Part shown: piece after piece, positions 46,885-55,059 of the stretch
Layout: the number at the start of each line of letters is the position of its first letter
Numbering within the stretch: the stretch's first letter is position 1
Source: Planococcus chinensis
Lineage (GTDB): Bacteria; Bacillota; Bacilli; Bacillales_A; Planococcaceae
Direction of reading: 5' to 3'
Assembly: GCF_020071995.1 (NCBI RefSeq)
Contig: NZ_JABWTK010000004.1
Span: 288,085 to 352,084, forward strand
Length of the DNA: 64,000 nt
The notes under the pieces: generated by a model
What the model was told of the DNA's origin: nothing
Databases searched by the model: none
The model's input: the letters and a program-made list of their open reading frames with translations, nothing else
Translations under genes and position numbers: made by a program

Positions 46885-46997
46885 CCGTCCCTTGTGGTAG
46901 AGGAATGACGGTTATTTTCAAAGCCTAGTTTTCCAGCCAACCGCTCACGCGCGGCATGCAGCTGGCCGAATGCTTCGGCATTCGGTTTTTTTACGCT
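46873..46997 (-). ncRNA. Predicted antisense antitoxin RNA (copy A)
   Basis: Minus-strand promoter TTTAAA (47027-47032), 17-bp spacer, TATACT (47004-47009). Transcript would run about 125 nt to a terminator formed by AATAACCGTC/GACGGTTATT (arms 46907-46916 and 46880-46889) followed by a T-run of about seven on the minus strand. It overlaps the toxin 3' end and UTR in antisense, like RatA of TxpA/RatA. Confidence 0.65.
46880..46992 (+). terminator. Toxin mRNA 3' hairpins (bidirectional hairpin plus final terminator)
   Basis: First hairpin 46880-46916 works on both strands; the second, CCGAATGC/GCATTCGG with TTCG loop (46966-46985) and seven T, ends the long toxin mRNA. The region between holds the 3' sequences complementary to the 5' UTR. 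Confidence 0.8.
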
Positions 46998-47061
46998 AAT
47001 TTCAGTATACTAAACCCGTTCGGATTTTTAAACACTTTTTGTTCTGAAAATACAGAAATAA

Positions 47062-47090
47062 TAGAACATATGTTCTTATTGTGCTAAAAT
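47062..47090 (+). promoter_or_regulatory. LexA-box promoter of the ORF-less second copy (copy B)
   Basis: AGAACATATGTTCT (47063-47076) plus extended -10 TGCTAAAAT ending at 47090. Same layout as copy A, 370 bp downstream. Confidence 0.7.
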
Positions 47091-47247
47091 AAATATACAG
47101 CTGCAGGCGAGGGACTTGGCTATAGACAAAGAAAATAACCGTCCCTTGTGGTAGAGGAATGACGGTTATTTTCAAAGCCAAGATTTCCAGCCAACCGCCC
47201 ATGGTGCGGCATGCAGCTGGCCGAATGCTCCGGCATTCGGTTTTTTT
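47091..47247 (+). pseudogene. Second toxin-antitoxin copy lacking the toxin frame
   Basis: Aligned to copy A, the 5' CAGCTGCA element (47098-47105), the AATAACCGTC/GACGGTTATT hairpin (47134-47170), the 3' TGCAGCTG element (47212-47219) and the final terminator (47221-47247) are kept, but about 116 bp holding the ribosome site and nearly the whole toxin frame are gone. No replacement ATG frame is present. Confidence 0.7.
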
Positions 47248-47252
47248 ACGTT
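47130..47252 (-). ncRNA. Predicted antisense RNA of copy B (orphan antitoxin)
   Basis: Minus-strand promoter TTGCAA (47281-47286), 16-bp spacer, TATACT (47259-47264). The predicted RNA is closely similar to the copy A antitoxin over the shared hairpins and could act in trans on the intact toxin mRNA. Confidence 0.55.
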
Positions 47253-47291
47253 ACTTTCAGTATACTAAATTCCAGGGATTTTGCAACTGCC

Positions 47292-48308
47292 TTATATCCA
47301 GCCGCGCTTATAGGGGGTAGGCGCTTCAATATCGGCATTCAGCTCTTTTGCGGCCGTATAAGCCCAGTAAGGGTCACGAAGCAGTTCACGCGCCAGGAAG
47401 ATCATATCCGAACGGTCGTTTTGCAAAATTTCTTCTGCATGCAACGGGCTCGTGATCAAGCCGACCGCTCCTGTAGCAATCGGTGTGCCGTTTTTGATGG
47501 TTTCCGCATACTGCACTTGATAGCCCGGGTAGACAGAAATCTGAGCCGGCACAAGTGCTCCGGAACTGACATCAATCAAGTCTACGCCCTGTTGTTTCAT
47601 CCATTGCGCCATTTCCACGTATTGCTCCGGCGTCATGCCGCCTTCGGTATGATCCGTTGCTGAAATGCGGACAAATAACGGGCCGTCCCATACTTCGTTG
47701 ACGGCGTCGATTACTTCGCGCAGGATGCGGTATCGATTTTCCGCAGATCCTCCGTATTCGTCGGTGCGTTTATTGGAAAGCGGCGACAGGAACTGATTGA
47801 TTAAGTAGCCATGCGCCGCATGGATTTCAATCACATCAAAGCCCGCTTCTTTGGACCGTCTTGCGCCTTCTTTGAAGGCCTGGACGGTTTCTTCGATTTC
47901 TTCTGCCGTCATGGCATGCGGCGTCTGGTATTTTTCATTAAAAGCAATCGCGCTAGGTGCCTGGATCGGCTCTTCCAAATCCGCTTTGCGGCCGGCATGC
48001 GCCAATTGGATGCCTGTTTTGGCGCCATTTTGCTTCATCAGCCGGACAATCTCCGCAAGCCCTTCAATATGGCTGTCATTCCAGATGCCCAAGTCTCTTG
48101 TGGAAATTCGCCCTTGCGGCTGGACAGCCGTCGCTTCCACGATGATCAGTCCGATTTGCCCGACAGCACGCGTCGGATAATGCACGCGGTGCCAATCGGT
48201 CACTTGTCCGTCTTCTTGATCGCTTTGATACATACACATCGGTGCCATGACGATGCGGTTTTTGAAAGTGGTATTTTTAATGGTCAGTGGTTCAAATAAT
48301 TTAGCCAA
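47292..48308 (-). CDS. namA: Old yellow enzyme-family NADPH dehydrogenase (YqjM)
   Basis: 338 residues, FMN-dependent TIM barrel. N-terminal [15 protein letters not shown] with the active-site Cys25 typical of the YqjM subclass, [21 protein letters not shown] with the substrate-binding His pair, and RTDEYGGS. Reduces activated C=C bonds of unsaturated aldehydes, ketones and nitro compounds. ATG preceded by GGGGAGG. Alone on the minus strand. Confidence 0.95.
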   Translation of the reverse strand: MAKLFEPLTIKNTTFKNRIVMAPMCMYQSDQEDGQVTDWHRVHYPTRAVGQIGLIIVEATAVQPQGRISTRDLGIWNDSHIEGLAEIVRLMKQNGAKTGIQLAHAGRKADLEEPIQAPSAIAFNEKYQTPHAMTAEEIEETVQAFKEGARRSKEAGFDVIEIHAAHGYLINQFLSPLSNKRTDEYGGSAENRYRILREVIDAVNEVWDGPLFVRISATDHTEGGMTPEQYVEMAQWMKQQGVDLIDVSSGALVPAQISVYPGYQVQYAETIKNGTPIATGAVGLITSPLHAEEILQNDRSDMIFLARELLRDPYWAYTAAKELNADIEAPTPYKRGWI

Positions 48309-48364
48309 TACAAATTCCTCCCCTTTATTTCCAAACGAGTCGATAACTAGTATAGCAGAAGGAA

Positions 48365-49168
48365 TTATTCGAATTCGCGTCCCAAGGCTTGGGAACGGCT
48401 AGCCGCTTGGTCTACGCATTCTCCGATGATGCGTTTGAAGTCGTTTTTCTCCAGAGAAGCGATTCCAGCTGCGGTGGTGCCGTTCGGGCTGGTTACTTTT
48501 TCCCGCAATTCTTTAAAATCTGCATGCTGCAGCATGTCGGCGGCGCCGGAAATGGTATGGCGCACGAGTTTGGTGGCGTCTTCGAGCGACAACCCGCTAT
48601 TGACTCCGGCTTCGGTCATCGCTTCTGCAAAATAATAGACGAAAGCCGGGCCGCTGCCGGCAATAGCTGTCACGGCATCGAGCTGGCTTTCCTGGACGAC
48701 GGTGACACTGCCGATCGAAGAAAGCAGATCGCGCAATTCGTACTGCTGGTCCAACGTCACTTGTTTGCTCCAGGCGACGCCGGTCGCCGACTTGCCGATT
48801 TTTGCGGATGTGTTCGGCATGGCGCGGGCAACCGGCAAATCGCCGACCAGCTTTTGAATGGTCTGGATTGAGACACCGGCAACAACTGACAAGATGACCG
48901 TGCCGGGAGATAAGTGTTCCTGAATGCCGCCCAGCGCAGCATTGACATCTTTCGGTTTCATGGCCAGCAGAATAAAATCGGCGTTTTCCAGTTCCGTTTT
49001 TTCTTTTTGGACAATATTGACCCCGTACTCATCCCGCAAAAATTCCAGACGTTCAACATCTGATTTGTTCATTACGGAAATATTCCTTGGACTTAGTATG
49101 CGTTTATTGATCCAGCCGTGGATCATGGACTCCGCCATGGATCCGGCTCCTACACAAACGATATTCAT
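48365..49168 (-). CDS. proI: Pyrroline-5-carboxylate reductase
   Basis: 267 residues; last step of proline synthesis (P5C to proline with NAD(P)H). Rossmann motif [13 protein letters not shown] at the N-terminus; conserved [14 protein letters not shown], and the C-terminal [19 protein letters not shown] and [11 protein letters not shown]. The ATG is chosen at 49168 with AAGGAAG 9-10 bases upstream; the GTG at 49177 is too close to it. A T-box leader lies about 390 bp upstream on the same strand. Confidence 0.93.
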   Translation of the reverse strand: MNIVCVGAGSMAESMIHGWINKRILSPRNISVMNKSDVERLEFLRDEYGVNIVQKEKTELENADFILLAMKPKDVNAALGGIQEHLSPGTVILSVVAGVSIQTIQKLVGDLPVARAMPNTSAKIGKSATGVAWSKQVTLDQQYELRDLLSSIGSVTVVQESQLDAVTAIAGSGPAFVYYFAEAMTEAGVNSGLSLEDATKLVRHTISGAADMLQHADFKELREKVTSPNGTTAAGIASLEKNDFKRIIGECVDQAASRSQALGREFE

Positions 49169-49311
49169 TGCGATCACTTCCTTTTTTTTTCTGTAATCGG
49201 ATGGATTGGATTCTGTGGTTCTTATGTATTTGGCGGGCGTGGAGCATTGGATTTTAATGGCTCGTTTCGCATTTCGAGGCCCAGCCCTTCAAGTCCGCTT
49301 CCGTATTTCAT

Positions 49312-49433
49312 TGTCTAGCCACCGGCGGCCAGCCCCTCGAGGTCGCTTCAGGCTTACCTGCGATGGCAAAAAGCGCCATCGCCTGCAAGCCTTCCAGCGC
49401 TTGTCGGGGCTATACGGCTGCCTACGCTTTTCC
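49312..49433 (-). repeat. Inverted copy of the 120-bp intergenic repeat family
   Basis: On the minus strand begins GAAAAGCGTAGGCAGCC and ends GGCTAGACA, with the central GGCGATGGCGCTTTTTGCC palindrome; same family as the copies at 27.8 and 32.7 kb but diverged. Lies between proI and its T-box. Confidence 0.75.
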
Positions 49434-49435
49434 GT

Positions 49436-49555
49436 TGTCTAGACTCCGGTGCCCAGCTCCTCGGGTCATAAGCCGCTCCGGCTGTGCGGCTGAAAACATG
49501 CCGCTTCGCCAATCCGTCTTATGCCTGTCGAATCTAAACGGCCGTTTCCGTTTTT
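49436..49555 (-). repeat. Second inverted repeat copy with alternative centre
   Basis: Ends TCTAGACA on the minus strand and contains the GGCATAAGACGG ... CTTATGACCCGAGGAGC arms seen in copy A2 at 27.9-28.0 kb. Together with 49312-49433 it repeats the A1-A2 tandem order. Confidence 0.65.
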
Positions 49556-49561
49556 CCACAA

Positions 49562-49796
49562 AAAAAGCGCATTCGTCCCTGCTTTGCAAGGACGAAAACG
49601 CTTGGTTTCCGCGGTACCACCTAAGTTTGCCGGCGAGCGGCACTTCTCGAGCTCTTTATCGCAGAGATACGGCCGTGTTTGCACGGCAGCTCGAAAGCAG
49701 GTTCGAGAAGGGAGAGGGGATGCGCGTTTCAGCTAGAGCGCACTCTCTTGGCACCATCACCTTCTGTACTGGTCTTTTTCTTCGCCTGTCTATATT
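49562..49796 (-). ncRNA. T-box riboswitch leader, probably for proI
   Basis: Minus strand carries the T-box core AGGTGGTACCGCGG (about 49609-49623) followed by a terminator (arms about 49590-49603 and 49563-49576, then seven T). Upstream lies a folded region with stem AGAAGG/CCTTCT and the AGAGAG...GCTGAAA distal-loop pattern of stem I. The specifier codon could not be fixed; a CCU (Pro) triplet occurs at 49700-49702 in GAACCUGC and CCC/CCU also in the stem I 3' side, consistent with proline control of proI. Uncharged tRNA would promote readthrough. Confidence 0.85.
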
Positions 49797-49802
49797 ACCT
49801 GC

Positions 49803-49832
49803 ATTATAGAGGGAGTCTCAATTGTTTGTCAA
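49803..49832 (-). promoter_or_regulatory. Consensus sigma-A promoter for the T-box transcript
   Basis: Minus strand TTGACA (49827-49832), 18-bp spacer, TATAAT (49803-49808): both hexamers are perfect. Confidence 0.88.
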
Positions 49833-49912
49833 ATGCTCTTTGGTGCGTGACGAAACAGGAAAATATCGGTATGATAGGTGAATAGCGATTCAGTTTCAAG
49901 GGAGATGGAGAA

Positions 49913-50863
49913 ATGACTTTACATAAGATAATTATACCGACGCCTTTTGCAGTCGGCGACGTCAATTCCTATTTGATTAAAGGAGATATGCTGACATTGA
50001 TTGATGCCGGTCCGAAAACACCGGAAGCATGGCTTGCGCTAAAGGCGGGGCTGAAGGAAGCCCATGTGGAACCGGAAGATGTGGAGCAGGTTGTGCTGAC
50101 GCATCACCATCCGGACCATGCCGGCTGGGTTGACGGTTTTGACAATGCCAAATTGTATGGCCATCCCTATAACGATTTATGGTTGAGGCGCGACCAGGCC
50201 TTTCTTGATTACCACGATGCTTTTTACCTTGAACGCCTGAAAGAAGAAGGCGTTCCGGAAGAGCTGTGGTTTTGGGTCAAGAAAATGAAACGGCCGTTGA
50301 ATCTGATGGGCAGCCGGCCGCTGGATATGTCGATTAATGAAGGCGATGCTTTGCCGGGGCATGAAGAATGGCATGCGATGGAAACACTTGGCCATGCACA
50401 AAGCCATTTGTCGTTTTGGAATCCGGAAAGCAAAGAAATGATCGGCGGCGACCACGTGATCGCCAAAGTGTCTTCGAATCCGCTGATTGAGCCTCCGCTT
50501 GATCCTGCTGATGGCCGTCCGAAATCGTTGCTTCAATACAATGCTTCGTTGGGGCGTTTATTGAAAATGCCGATCGATGTGATTTACAGCGGACATGGCG
50601 ATGAAGTGCGGAATGTCCATGAACTGGTCGCAGGGCGTTTAGAAAAGCAGCATCAGCGTGCGATGAAAGTGCTCGATATGCTGGGGAGCGGGGAAGAACA
50701 GACCGTGTACGACTTGACGAAGCAGCTGTTTCCATATGCGTATGAAAAAGAGCTGGGGCTGACCTTGTCTGAAACGATTGGACAAATCGATTATTTGCTG
50801 GAAGACGGTTTAATCACAGAACGGCTGGATGATTCGGGGATTTTCCGGTATTCGAAAGTCTGA
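49913..50863 (+). CDS. yqjP: Metallo-beta-lactamase-fold hydrolase (YqjP)
   Basis: 316 residues. MBL zinc motif THHHPDHAGW (HxHxDH), later GHAQSH and GGDHVI, and YSGHGDEV with the final His; a C-terminal winged-helix-like extension (about 230-316) as in LACTB2/YqjP-type hydrolases. No signal peptide. Divergent from the proI T-box. Substrate unknown. Confidence 0.88.
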   Translation: MTLHKIIIPTPFAVGDVNSYLIKGDMLTLIDAGPKTPEAWLALKAGLKEAHVEPEDVEQVVLTHHHPDHAGWVDGFDNAKLYGHPYNDLWLRRDQAFLDYHDAFYLERLKEEGVPEELWFWVKKMKRPLNLMGSRPLDMSINEGDALPGHEEWHAMETLGHAQSHLSFWNPESKEMIGGDHVIAKVSSNPLIEPPLDPADGRPKSLLQYNASLGRLLKMPIDVIYSGHGDEVRNVHELVAGRLEKQHQRAMKVLDMLGSGEEQTVYDLTKQLFPYAYEKELGLTLSETIGQIDYLLEDGLITERLDDSGIFRYSKV

Positions 50864-50967
50864 ACAGTTTTTATTGCACCAAGGACTTTCAGCGGTTAAA
50901 ATGAACCTGTTGGACTTTTCAAAAAATGCATAAAGACAGCGAAGATTAAAGCGAAAAGGAATGGGTT

Positions 50968-51531
50968 ATGTTGAAAAAATTAAGCATCTTGATGGCAAGC
51001 CTGCTATTTTTGGCTGCATGTTCTGATGACAAGGCCGCTGAGCCTGTTGCAGACAAGCCAAACGAACAGCAAGCAGCAACTGCCGAACAACAGCAGGAAA
51101 TGTCTGAGGAAGGGTTCATCACACAAGTGACGCAGGAGAACCAGATCCTTGTGAACAATATTTATTTCACCATCCCGAAAGATGTAAAGGTCCAGTTTGA
51201 TAATGGCACCGAAACGACCGAAGGGGTCATCAGTGATATCAGAACCGGCATGAAAGTCAGCATCGATTATAAAGGGCCGCTCGGCGAAACCTTTCCAATG
51301 GAAGGCGAAGCGCAAACCGTTTCTATTTTGAACGATGAAGAGTCTGCGGAGCAATCCGAAGCGCTTGTCGCTTATATAGAAGGAGAACAATTGTCGAGCC
51401 TGGTCATACTGGGCCAGCCGATCGTCCGGGACAATGAAATCGGATTCCTGTTCAATAATATGATAGACGGGGAAATGACGGAAGTGCGCATCAACATGGA
51501 TACACATGAATATACAGTCGGTGGAGAGTAA
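50968..51531 (+). CDS. Putative lipoprotein of unknown function
   Basis: 187 residues: signal peptide with lipobox LAAC (Cys18), Glu/Gln/Ala-rich linker (about 19-47), then a small beta-rich region (GFITQVTQENQILVNNIYFTI) that resembles DUF3221-type lipoproteins, followed by a charged C-terminal part. ATG after AAAAGGAATG. Its terminator seems to have been moved downstream by an inserted repeat cassette. Confidence 0.75.
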   Translation: MLKKLSILMASLLFLAACSDDKAAEPVADKPNEQQAATAEQQQEMSEEGFITQVTQENQILVNNIYFTIPKDVKVQFDNGTETTEGVISDIRTGMKVSIDYKGPLGETFPMEGEAQTVSILNDEESAEQSEALVAYIEGEQLSSLVILGQPIVRDNEIGFLFNNMIDGEMTEVRINMDTHEYTVGGE

Positions 51532-51590
51532 AAGCAGCTAGCGCTGTTTCAGACTGTATACAAAGTAAATGAAGACAAATGCATTAACCC

Positions 51591-51777
51591 ACCGGACCGG
51601 CCACTTCGCTTTCCGTGGGCTCAGCTTCAGCCTCCTCGTCGCTTTGAAAACCCGCTGCTCCTGCATCGCTGCGCTAGCTTCGTCGCAAAGACATGACCTC
51701 ACTGCATTCGGCCAATGTCTTGCCTGCGGGGTCTTCAGCTTTCACTGTTCCACAGGAGTCTGCGTGGCCGGACCGGT
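51591..51777. repeat. 187-bp MITE-like element with 14-bp terminal inverted repeats
   Basis: Ends are ACCGGACCGGCCAC (51591-51604) and GTGGCCGGACCGGT (51764-51777), inverted with one mismatch. The inside has the TTCGCTTTCCGTGGGCTCAG type of sequence common in Bacillales intergenic repeats. No transposase. Confidence 0.65.
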
Positions 51778-51888
51778 TGGGGCGTCTCTCTTTGATTCGA
51801 TCCTGAATGTGAATCGGGTCGAAGTTTAAACAATTATCTTATGAGAATAAGCGACGTCTCTGGATAGTCTTCATGTTCAGAATCCGGA

Positions 51889-51995
51889 GTGGAAGCCGGC
51901 GACTCTAGCGGGATAGCGAAGTGCCGAAATCCACTCGGGACGTAAGTTCCGAGTTAGTTCGGCGCGAGCCCGCGGAACGCGTCCGGCTGAAACGG
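51889..51995. repeat. Short GC-rich repeat element
   Basis: Starts near GGAAGCCGGCGACTC and ends GCGTCCGGCTGAAACGG; AGCCGG and CCGGCT pieces are inverted at the ends, with GCGGGA/CCCGC-type inner pairing. Another Bacillales-type intergenic repeat. Confidence 0.55.
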
Positions 51996-52064
51996 AGAAT
52001 CCGGCATGTCTTGTTGCATATTCCTACATCTCTCAAGCATAAAAATTCTTTTGCCTACAAACTC

Positions 52065-52088
52065 AAGCAGCTAGCGCTGCTTTTTTTT
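52065..52088 (+). terminator. Terminator, probably the displaced one of the 50968 lipoprotein
   Basis: AAGCAGC/GCTGCTT stem with a 4-nt loop followed by eight T. The stem is duplicated without the T-run directly after the lipoprotein stop. Confidence 0.75.
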
Positions 52089-52112
52089 ATGCAAAAACAT
52101 GAATTAATTTAC

Positions 52113-52141
52113 TTGCACTTATAAATAGTCCGTGCTATTAT
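52113..52141 (+). promoter_or_regulatory. Predicted argG promoter
   Basis: TTGCAC (52113-52118), 17-bp spacer, TATTAT (52136-52141). A perfect ARG half-site (TGAAT) lies just upstream at about 52100, and an ATTCA half-site lies downstream at about 52149; neither makes a full box, so ArgR control is only suggested. Confidence 0.6.
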
Positions 52142-52192
52142 ATGTATATTCACATCATATAACTGTATAAAAATACACTGGAGGTTTTCATA

Positions 52193-53425
52193 TTGAATAA
52201 AAAAATCGTACTCGCATACTCAGGCGGATTAGATACATCGGTAGCCATTCCATGGCTGAAAGGACAAGGCTACGACGTCGTCGCGGTTTGCCTGGATATC
52301 GGGGAAGGCAAAGATTTAAACTTCATTAAACAAAAAGCGCTTCAAGTCGGCGCGGTGGAAAGCTACATGATCGACGCAAGAGAAGAATTTGCCGATGAAT
52401 ACGCACTTATTTCATTGCAAGCCCATACTTTATATGAAGGCAAATATCCGCTTGTGTCGGCATTGTCGCGTCCGTTGATCTCCAAGAAATTGGTTGAAAT
52501 CGCAGAAGAAACCGGTTCAACTGCTGTTGCCCACGGCTGTACAGGAAAAGGCAACGACCAGGTGCGTTTTGAAGTATCGATCAAATCATTGAACCCGAAT
52601 CTTGAAGTCGTAGCGCCTGTCCGTGCTTGGGCTTGGTCGCGTGACGAAGAAATCGCTTATGCCAAAGAAAACAATGTGCCGATTCCGGTAAACTTGGACA
52701 GCCCGTTCTCGATTGACCAAAACCTTTGGGGACGCGCCAACGAGTGCGGCGTTTTAGAAGATCCGTGGGCTTCACCGCCAGAAGAAGCTTATGACATTAC
52801 AAACGCATTGGAAAATACACCGGATACGCCGGATGTGGTGGAAATCGAATTCGCCAACGGCGTGCCTGTTCAGTTGAACGGCGTTTCGTATACATTCGCG
52901 AACCTCATTTTGGAATTAAACAAACTGGCCGGCAAACACGGCGTCGGCAGAATCGACCATGTGGAAAACCGTTTGGTCGGCATCAAATCACGTGAAATCT
53001 ATGAAGCTCCAGCGGCCATGACATTGATTGCGGCGCATAAAGAGCTTGAAGACATCACGCTGGTGAAAGAAATGGCGCATTTCAAACCGGTCATCGAGAA
53101 AAAATTAACGGAATTGATCTATGAAGGATTGTGGTTCTCTCCACTTCGTACCGCTCTTCAGGCATTCCTGAAAGAAACGCAAGTATTTGTCAACGGCACA
53201 GTGCGTGTAAAATTGTTCAAAGGCCATGCCATCATCGAAGGGCGTAAATCGGCTAACTCGCTGTATAGCGAACAATTGGCGACGTACTCTACAGACGATA
53301 CGTTCAACCACGACTCGGCTGTCGGCTTTATCGAATTGTGGGGCCTTCCGACTGTTGTCAATTCAATGGTCAACAAAAAAGAAGTCGTTGTTCCTGAAAA
53401 CGTGAAAGTAGGCGTTCAATCATGA
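52193..53425 (+). CDS. argG: Argininosuccinate synthase
   Basis: 410 residues; joins citrulline and aspartate using ATP. N-terminal PP-loop [15 protein letters not shown], then [15 protein letters not shown] and the GRANECG segment. TTG start after TGGAGG. Overlaps argH by 4 bp (ATGA). Expected target of the ArgR encoded at 18.8 kb. Confidence 0.97.
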   Translation: MNKKIVLAYSGGLDTSVAIPWLKGQGYDVVAVCLDIGEGKDLNFIKQKALQVGAVESYMIDAREEFADEYALISLQAHTLYEGKYPLVSALSRPLISKKLVEIAEETGSTAVAHGCTGKGNDQVRFEVSIKSLNPNLEVVAPVRAWAWSRDEEIAYAKENNVPIPVNLDSPFSIDQNLWGRANECGVLEDPWASPPEEAYDITNALENTPDTPDVVEIEFANGVPVQLNGVSYTFANLILELNKLAGKHGVGRIDHVENRLVGIKSREIYEAPAAMTLIAAHKELEDITLVKEMAHFKPVIEKKLTELIYEGLWFSPLRTALQAFLKETQVFVNGTVRVKLFKGHAIIEGRKSANSLYSEQLATYSTDDTFNHDSAVGFIELWGLPTVVNSMVNKKEVVVPENVKVGVQS

Positions 53426-54795
53426 CCAAACTGTGGGGAGGCCGTTTCCAAAAATCGGCCGAACAGTGGGTCGATGAGTTCGGAGCTTCAATTTCTTTTG
53501 ATCAGAAATTAGTCATGGAAGATTTGGAAGGCAGCACGGCGCATGTGAAAATGCTGTCAGCCTGCCAGATCCTTACGGAAGACGAAGCGGCGCTGATCCT
53601 ATCAGGTCTTGAAACCTTGAAAGAAAAAGCACAAGCCGGCGATCTGGAATTCAGTGTTTCGAATGAAGACATCCACTTGAACTTGGAAAAGCATTTAATC
53701 GATGAAATTGGTCCGGTCGGCGGCAAGCTGCATACCGCTAGAAGCCGCAACGACCAAGTCGCGACCGATATGCATCTTTATTTAAAAAATCGGGTAAAGG
53801 AAATCATCGAAGCGGTTGCGGCTTTCCAGTCGGCGATTGTGGAGCAGGCCGAAGCGCACGTGGATACCATTGTGCCCGGCTATACGCATCTGCAGCGCGC
53901 GCAGCCCATTTCATTCGGCCATCACTTGCTGACGTATTTCTGGATGCTCGAACGCGATAAGGAACGCTTGACGGAATCGCTGAAACGCATTGATCTGTCG
54001 CCGCTTGGCGCCGGTGCAATGTCCGGTACGACTTTTCCGATTGACCGTGAAATGTCTGCGGAATTGCTCGGTTTTTCAGGCGTCTACCAAAACAGCCTGG
54101 ACGCCGTCAGCGACCGCGATTTCATCGTGGAATTTTTGAGCAATGCTTCGATGCTGATGATGCATATGTCGCGTTTTGCCGAAGAAATCATTCTTTGGTC
54201 GAGTGAAGAGTTCCGTTTCATCGAACTCGATGATGCGTTCTCGACCGGCTCAAGCATTATGCCGCAAAAGAAAAACCCGGATATGGCGGAATTGATCCGC
54301 GGCAAGACCGGGCGCGTCTACGGCAATTTGTTCGGCTTGCTGACCACTTTGAAAGGCCTGCCGCTTGCCTACAATAAAGACATGCAGGAAGACAAGGAAG
54401 GCATGTTTGATACCGTCCACACGTTAATGGGCTCGCTGCCGATATTTGAAGGCATGGTCCGCACGATGACGGTCCGCATCGATTCGATGGAAAAGGCTGT
54501 GCATTCGGATTTCTCCAATGCTACAGAGCTTGCCGACTATTTGGCGGCAAAAGGCATGCCGTTCCGCGAAGCGCATGACGTGACCGGCAAACTGGTATTC
54601 ACCTGCATCCAGCGCGGTTATTTCCTGAAAGATTTGCCTCTTTCGGATCTGCAGGATGCCAGCCCATTGATTGGCGAAGACATTTACGAAACCTTGAAGC
54701 CGAAAACTGCCGTGCAGCGCAGAAATTCGCTCGGGGGCACAGGATTTGATCAAGTACACCATCAACTGGGACTTGCCAAGCAACTCATCGGGTGA
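53422..54795 (+). CDS. argH: Argininosuccinate lyase
   Basis: 457 residues, fumarase/aspartase superfamily. [26 protein letters not shown] with the catalytic His, and the signature [15 protein letters not shown] with the catalytic Ser. Splits argininosuccinate to arginine and fumarate. Translationally coupled to argG; two terminators follow. Confidence 0.97.
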   Translation: MTKLWGGRFQKSAEQWVDEFGASISFDQKLVMEDLEGSTAHVKMLSACQILTEDEAALILSGLETLKEKAQAGDLEFSVSNEDIHLNLEKHLIDEIGPVGGKLHTARSRNDQVATDMHLYLKNRVKEIIEAVAAFQSAIVEQAEAHVDTIVPGYTHLQRAQPISFGHHLLTYFWMLERDKERLTESLKRIDLSPLGAGAMSGTTFPIDREMSAELLGFSGVYQNSLDAVSDRDFIVEFLSNASMLMMHMSRFAEEIILWSSEEFRFIELDDAFSTGSSIMPQKKNPDMAELIRGKTGRVYGNLFGLLTTLKGLPLAYNKDMQEDKEGMFDTVHTLMGSLPIFEGMVRTMTVRIDSMEKAVHSDFSNATELADYLAAKGMPFREAHDVTGKLVFTCIQRGYFLKDLPLSDLQDASPLIGEDIYETLKPKTAVQRRNSLGGTGFDQVHHQLGLAKQLIG

Positions 54796-54846
54796 AAAGT
54801 CCAATCATATAAGCCAGATGCGCTTGGTACCCGTATCTGGAAGCTG

Positions 54847-54884
54847 GAAGCCGATTTTCCTCTCCCCTAAGGAAAATCGGCTTT
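54847..54884 (+). terminator. First terminator after argGH
   Basis: Perfect 14-bp stem (54847-54860, 54869-54882), T-run of four. Confidence 0.82.
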
Positions 54885-54900
54885 TACATTTGTTTTATCC

Positions 54901-54939
54901 AAAACGGCTTGCCTCTTTCACAAAGGCAAGCCGTTTTTT
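54901..54939 (+). terminator. Second terminator after argGH
   Basis: Perfect 14-bp stem (54901-54914, 54924-54937) ending in six T. Confidence 0.9.
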
Positions 54940-54998
54940 CTTTGCCCAATGACTTCCGATACAGCTGCTGCGGGTTTAAGGCCTGACAAAAACGGTTA

Positions 54999-55027
54999 TT
55001 GATTAAGAACAAGTGTTCCTATATGCT
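54999..55027 (+). promoter_or_regulatory. LexA-box promoter of the yqjW-type polymerase
   Basis: GAACAAGTGTTC (55007-55018) is a perfect GAAC-N4-GTTC LexA core, lying in the 17-bp spacer between TTGATT (54999-55004) and TATGCT (55022-55027). Confidence 0.75.
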
Positions 55028-55059
55028 TAAAGAAGAAAGAGAAAAAGGAGGCGAAAGGC

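Larger units (their letters stand above)
51532..52079. repeat. Inserted repeat cassette flanked by a 15-bp direct repeat
   Basis: AAGCAGCTAGCGCTG occurs at 51532-51546 and again at 52065-52079. Only the second copy is followed by a T-run. Between them lie two different repeats (51591-51777 and about 51889-51995). No coding frame is supported in this 530-bp stretch. Confidence 0.6.

Noticed and set aside
47811..48299. 162-codon plus-strand frame inside namA
   Set aside because: Shadow of the conserved minus-strand namA; no ribosome site or family match.
51569..51829. 86-codon frame in the repeat cassette
   Set aside because: Lies within a MITE-like repeat with inverted ends; no ribosome site or recognisable protein.
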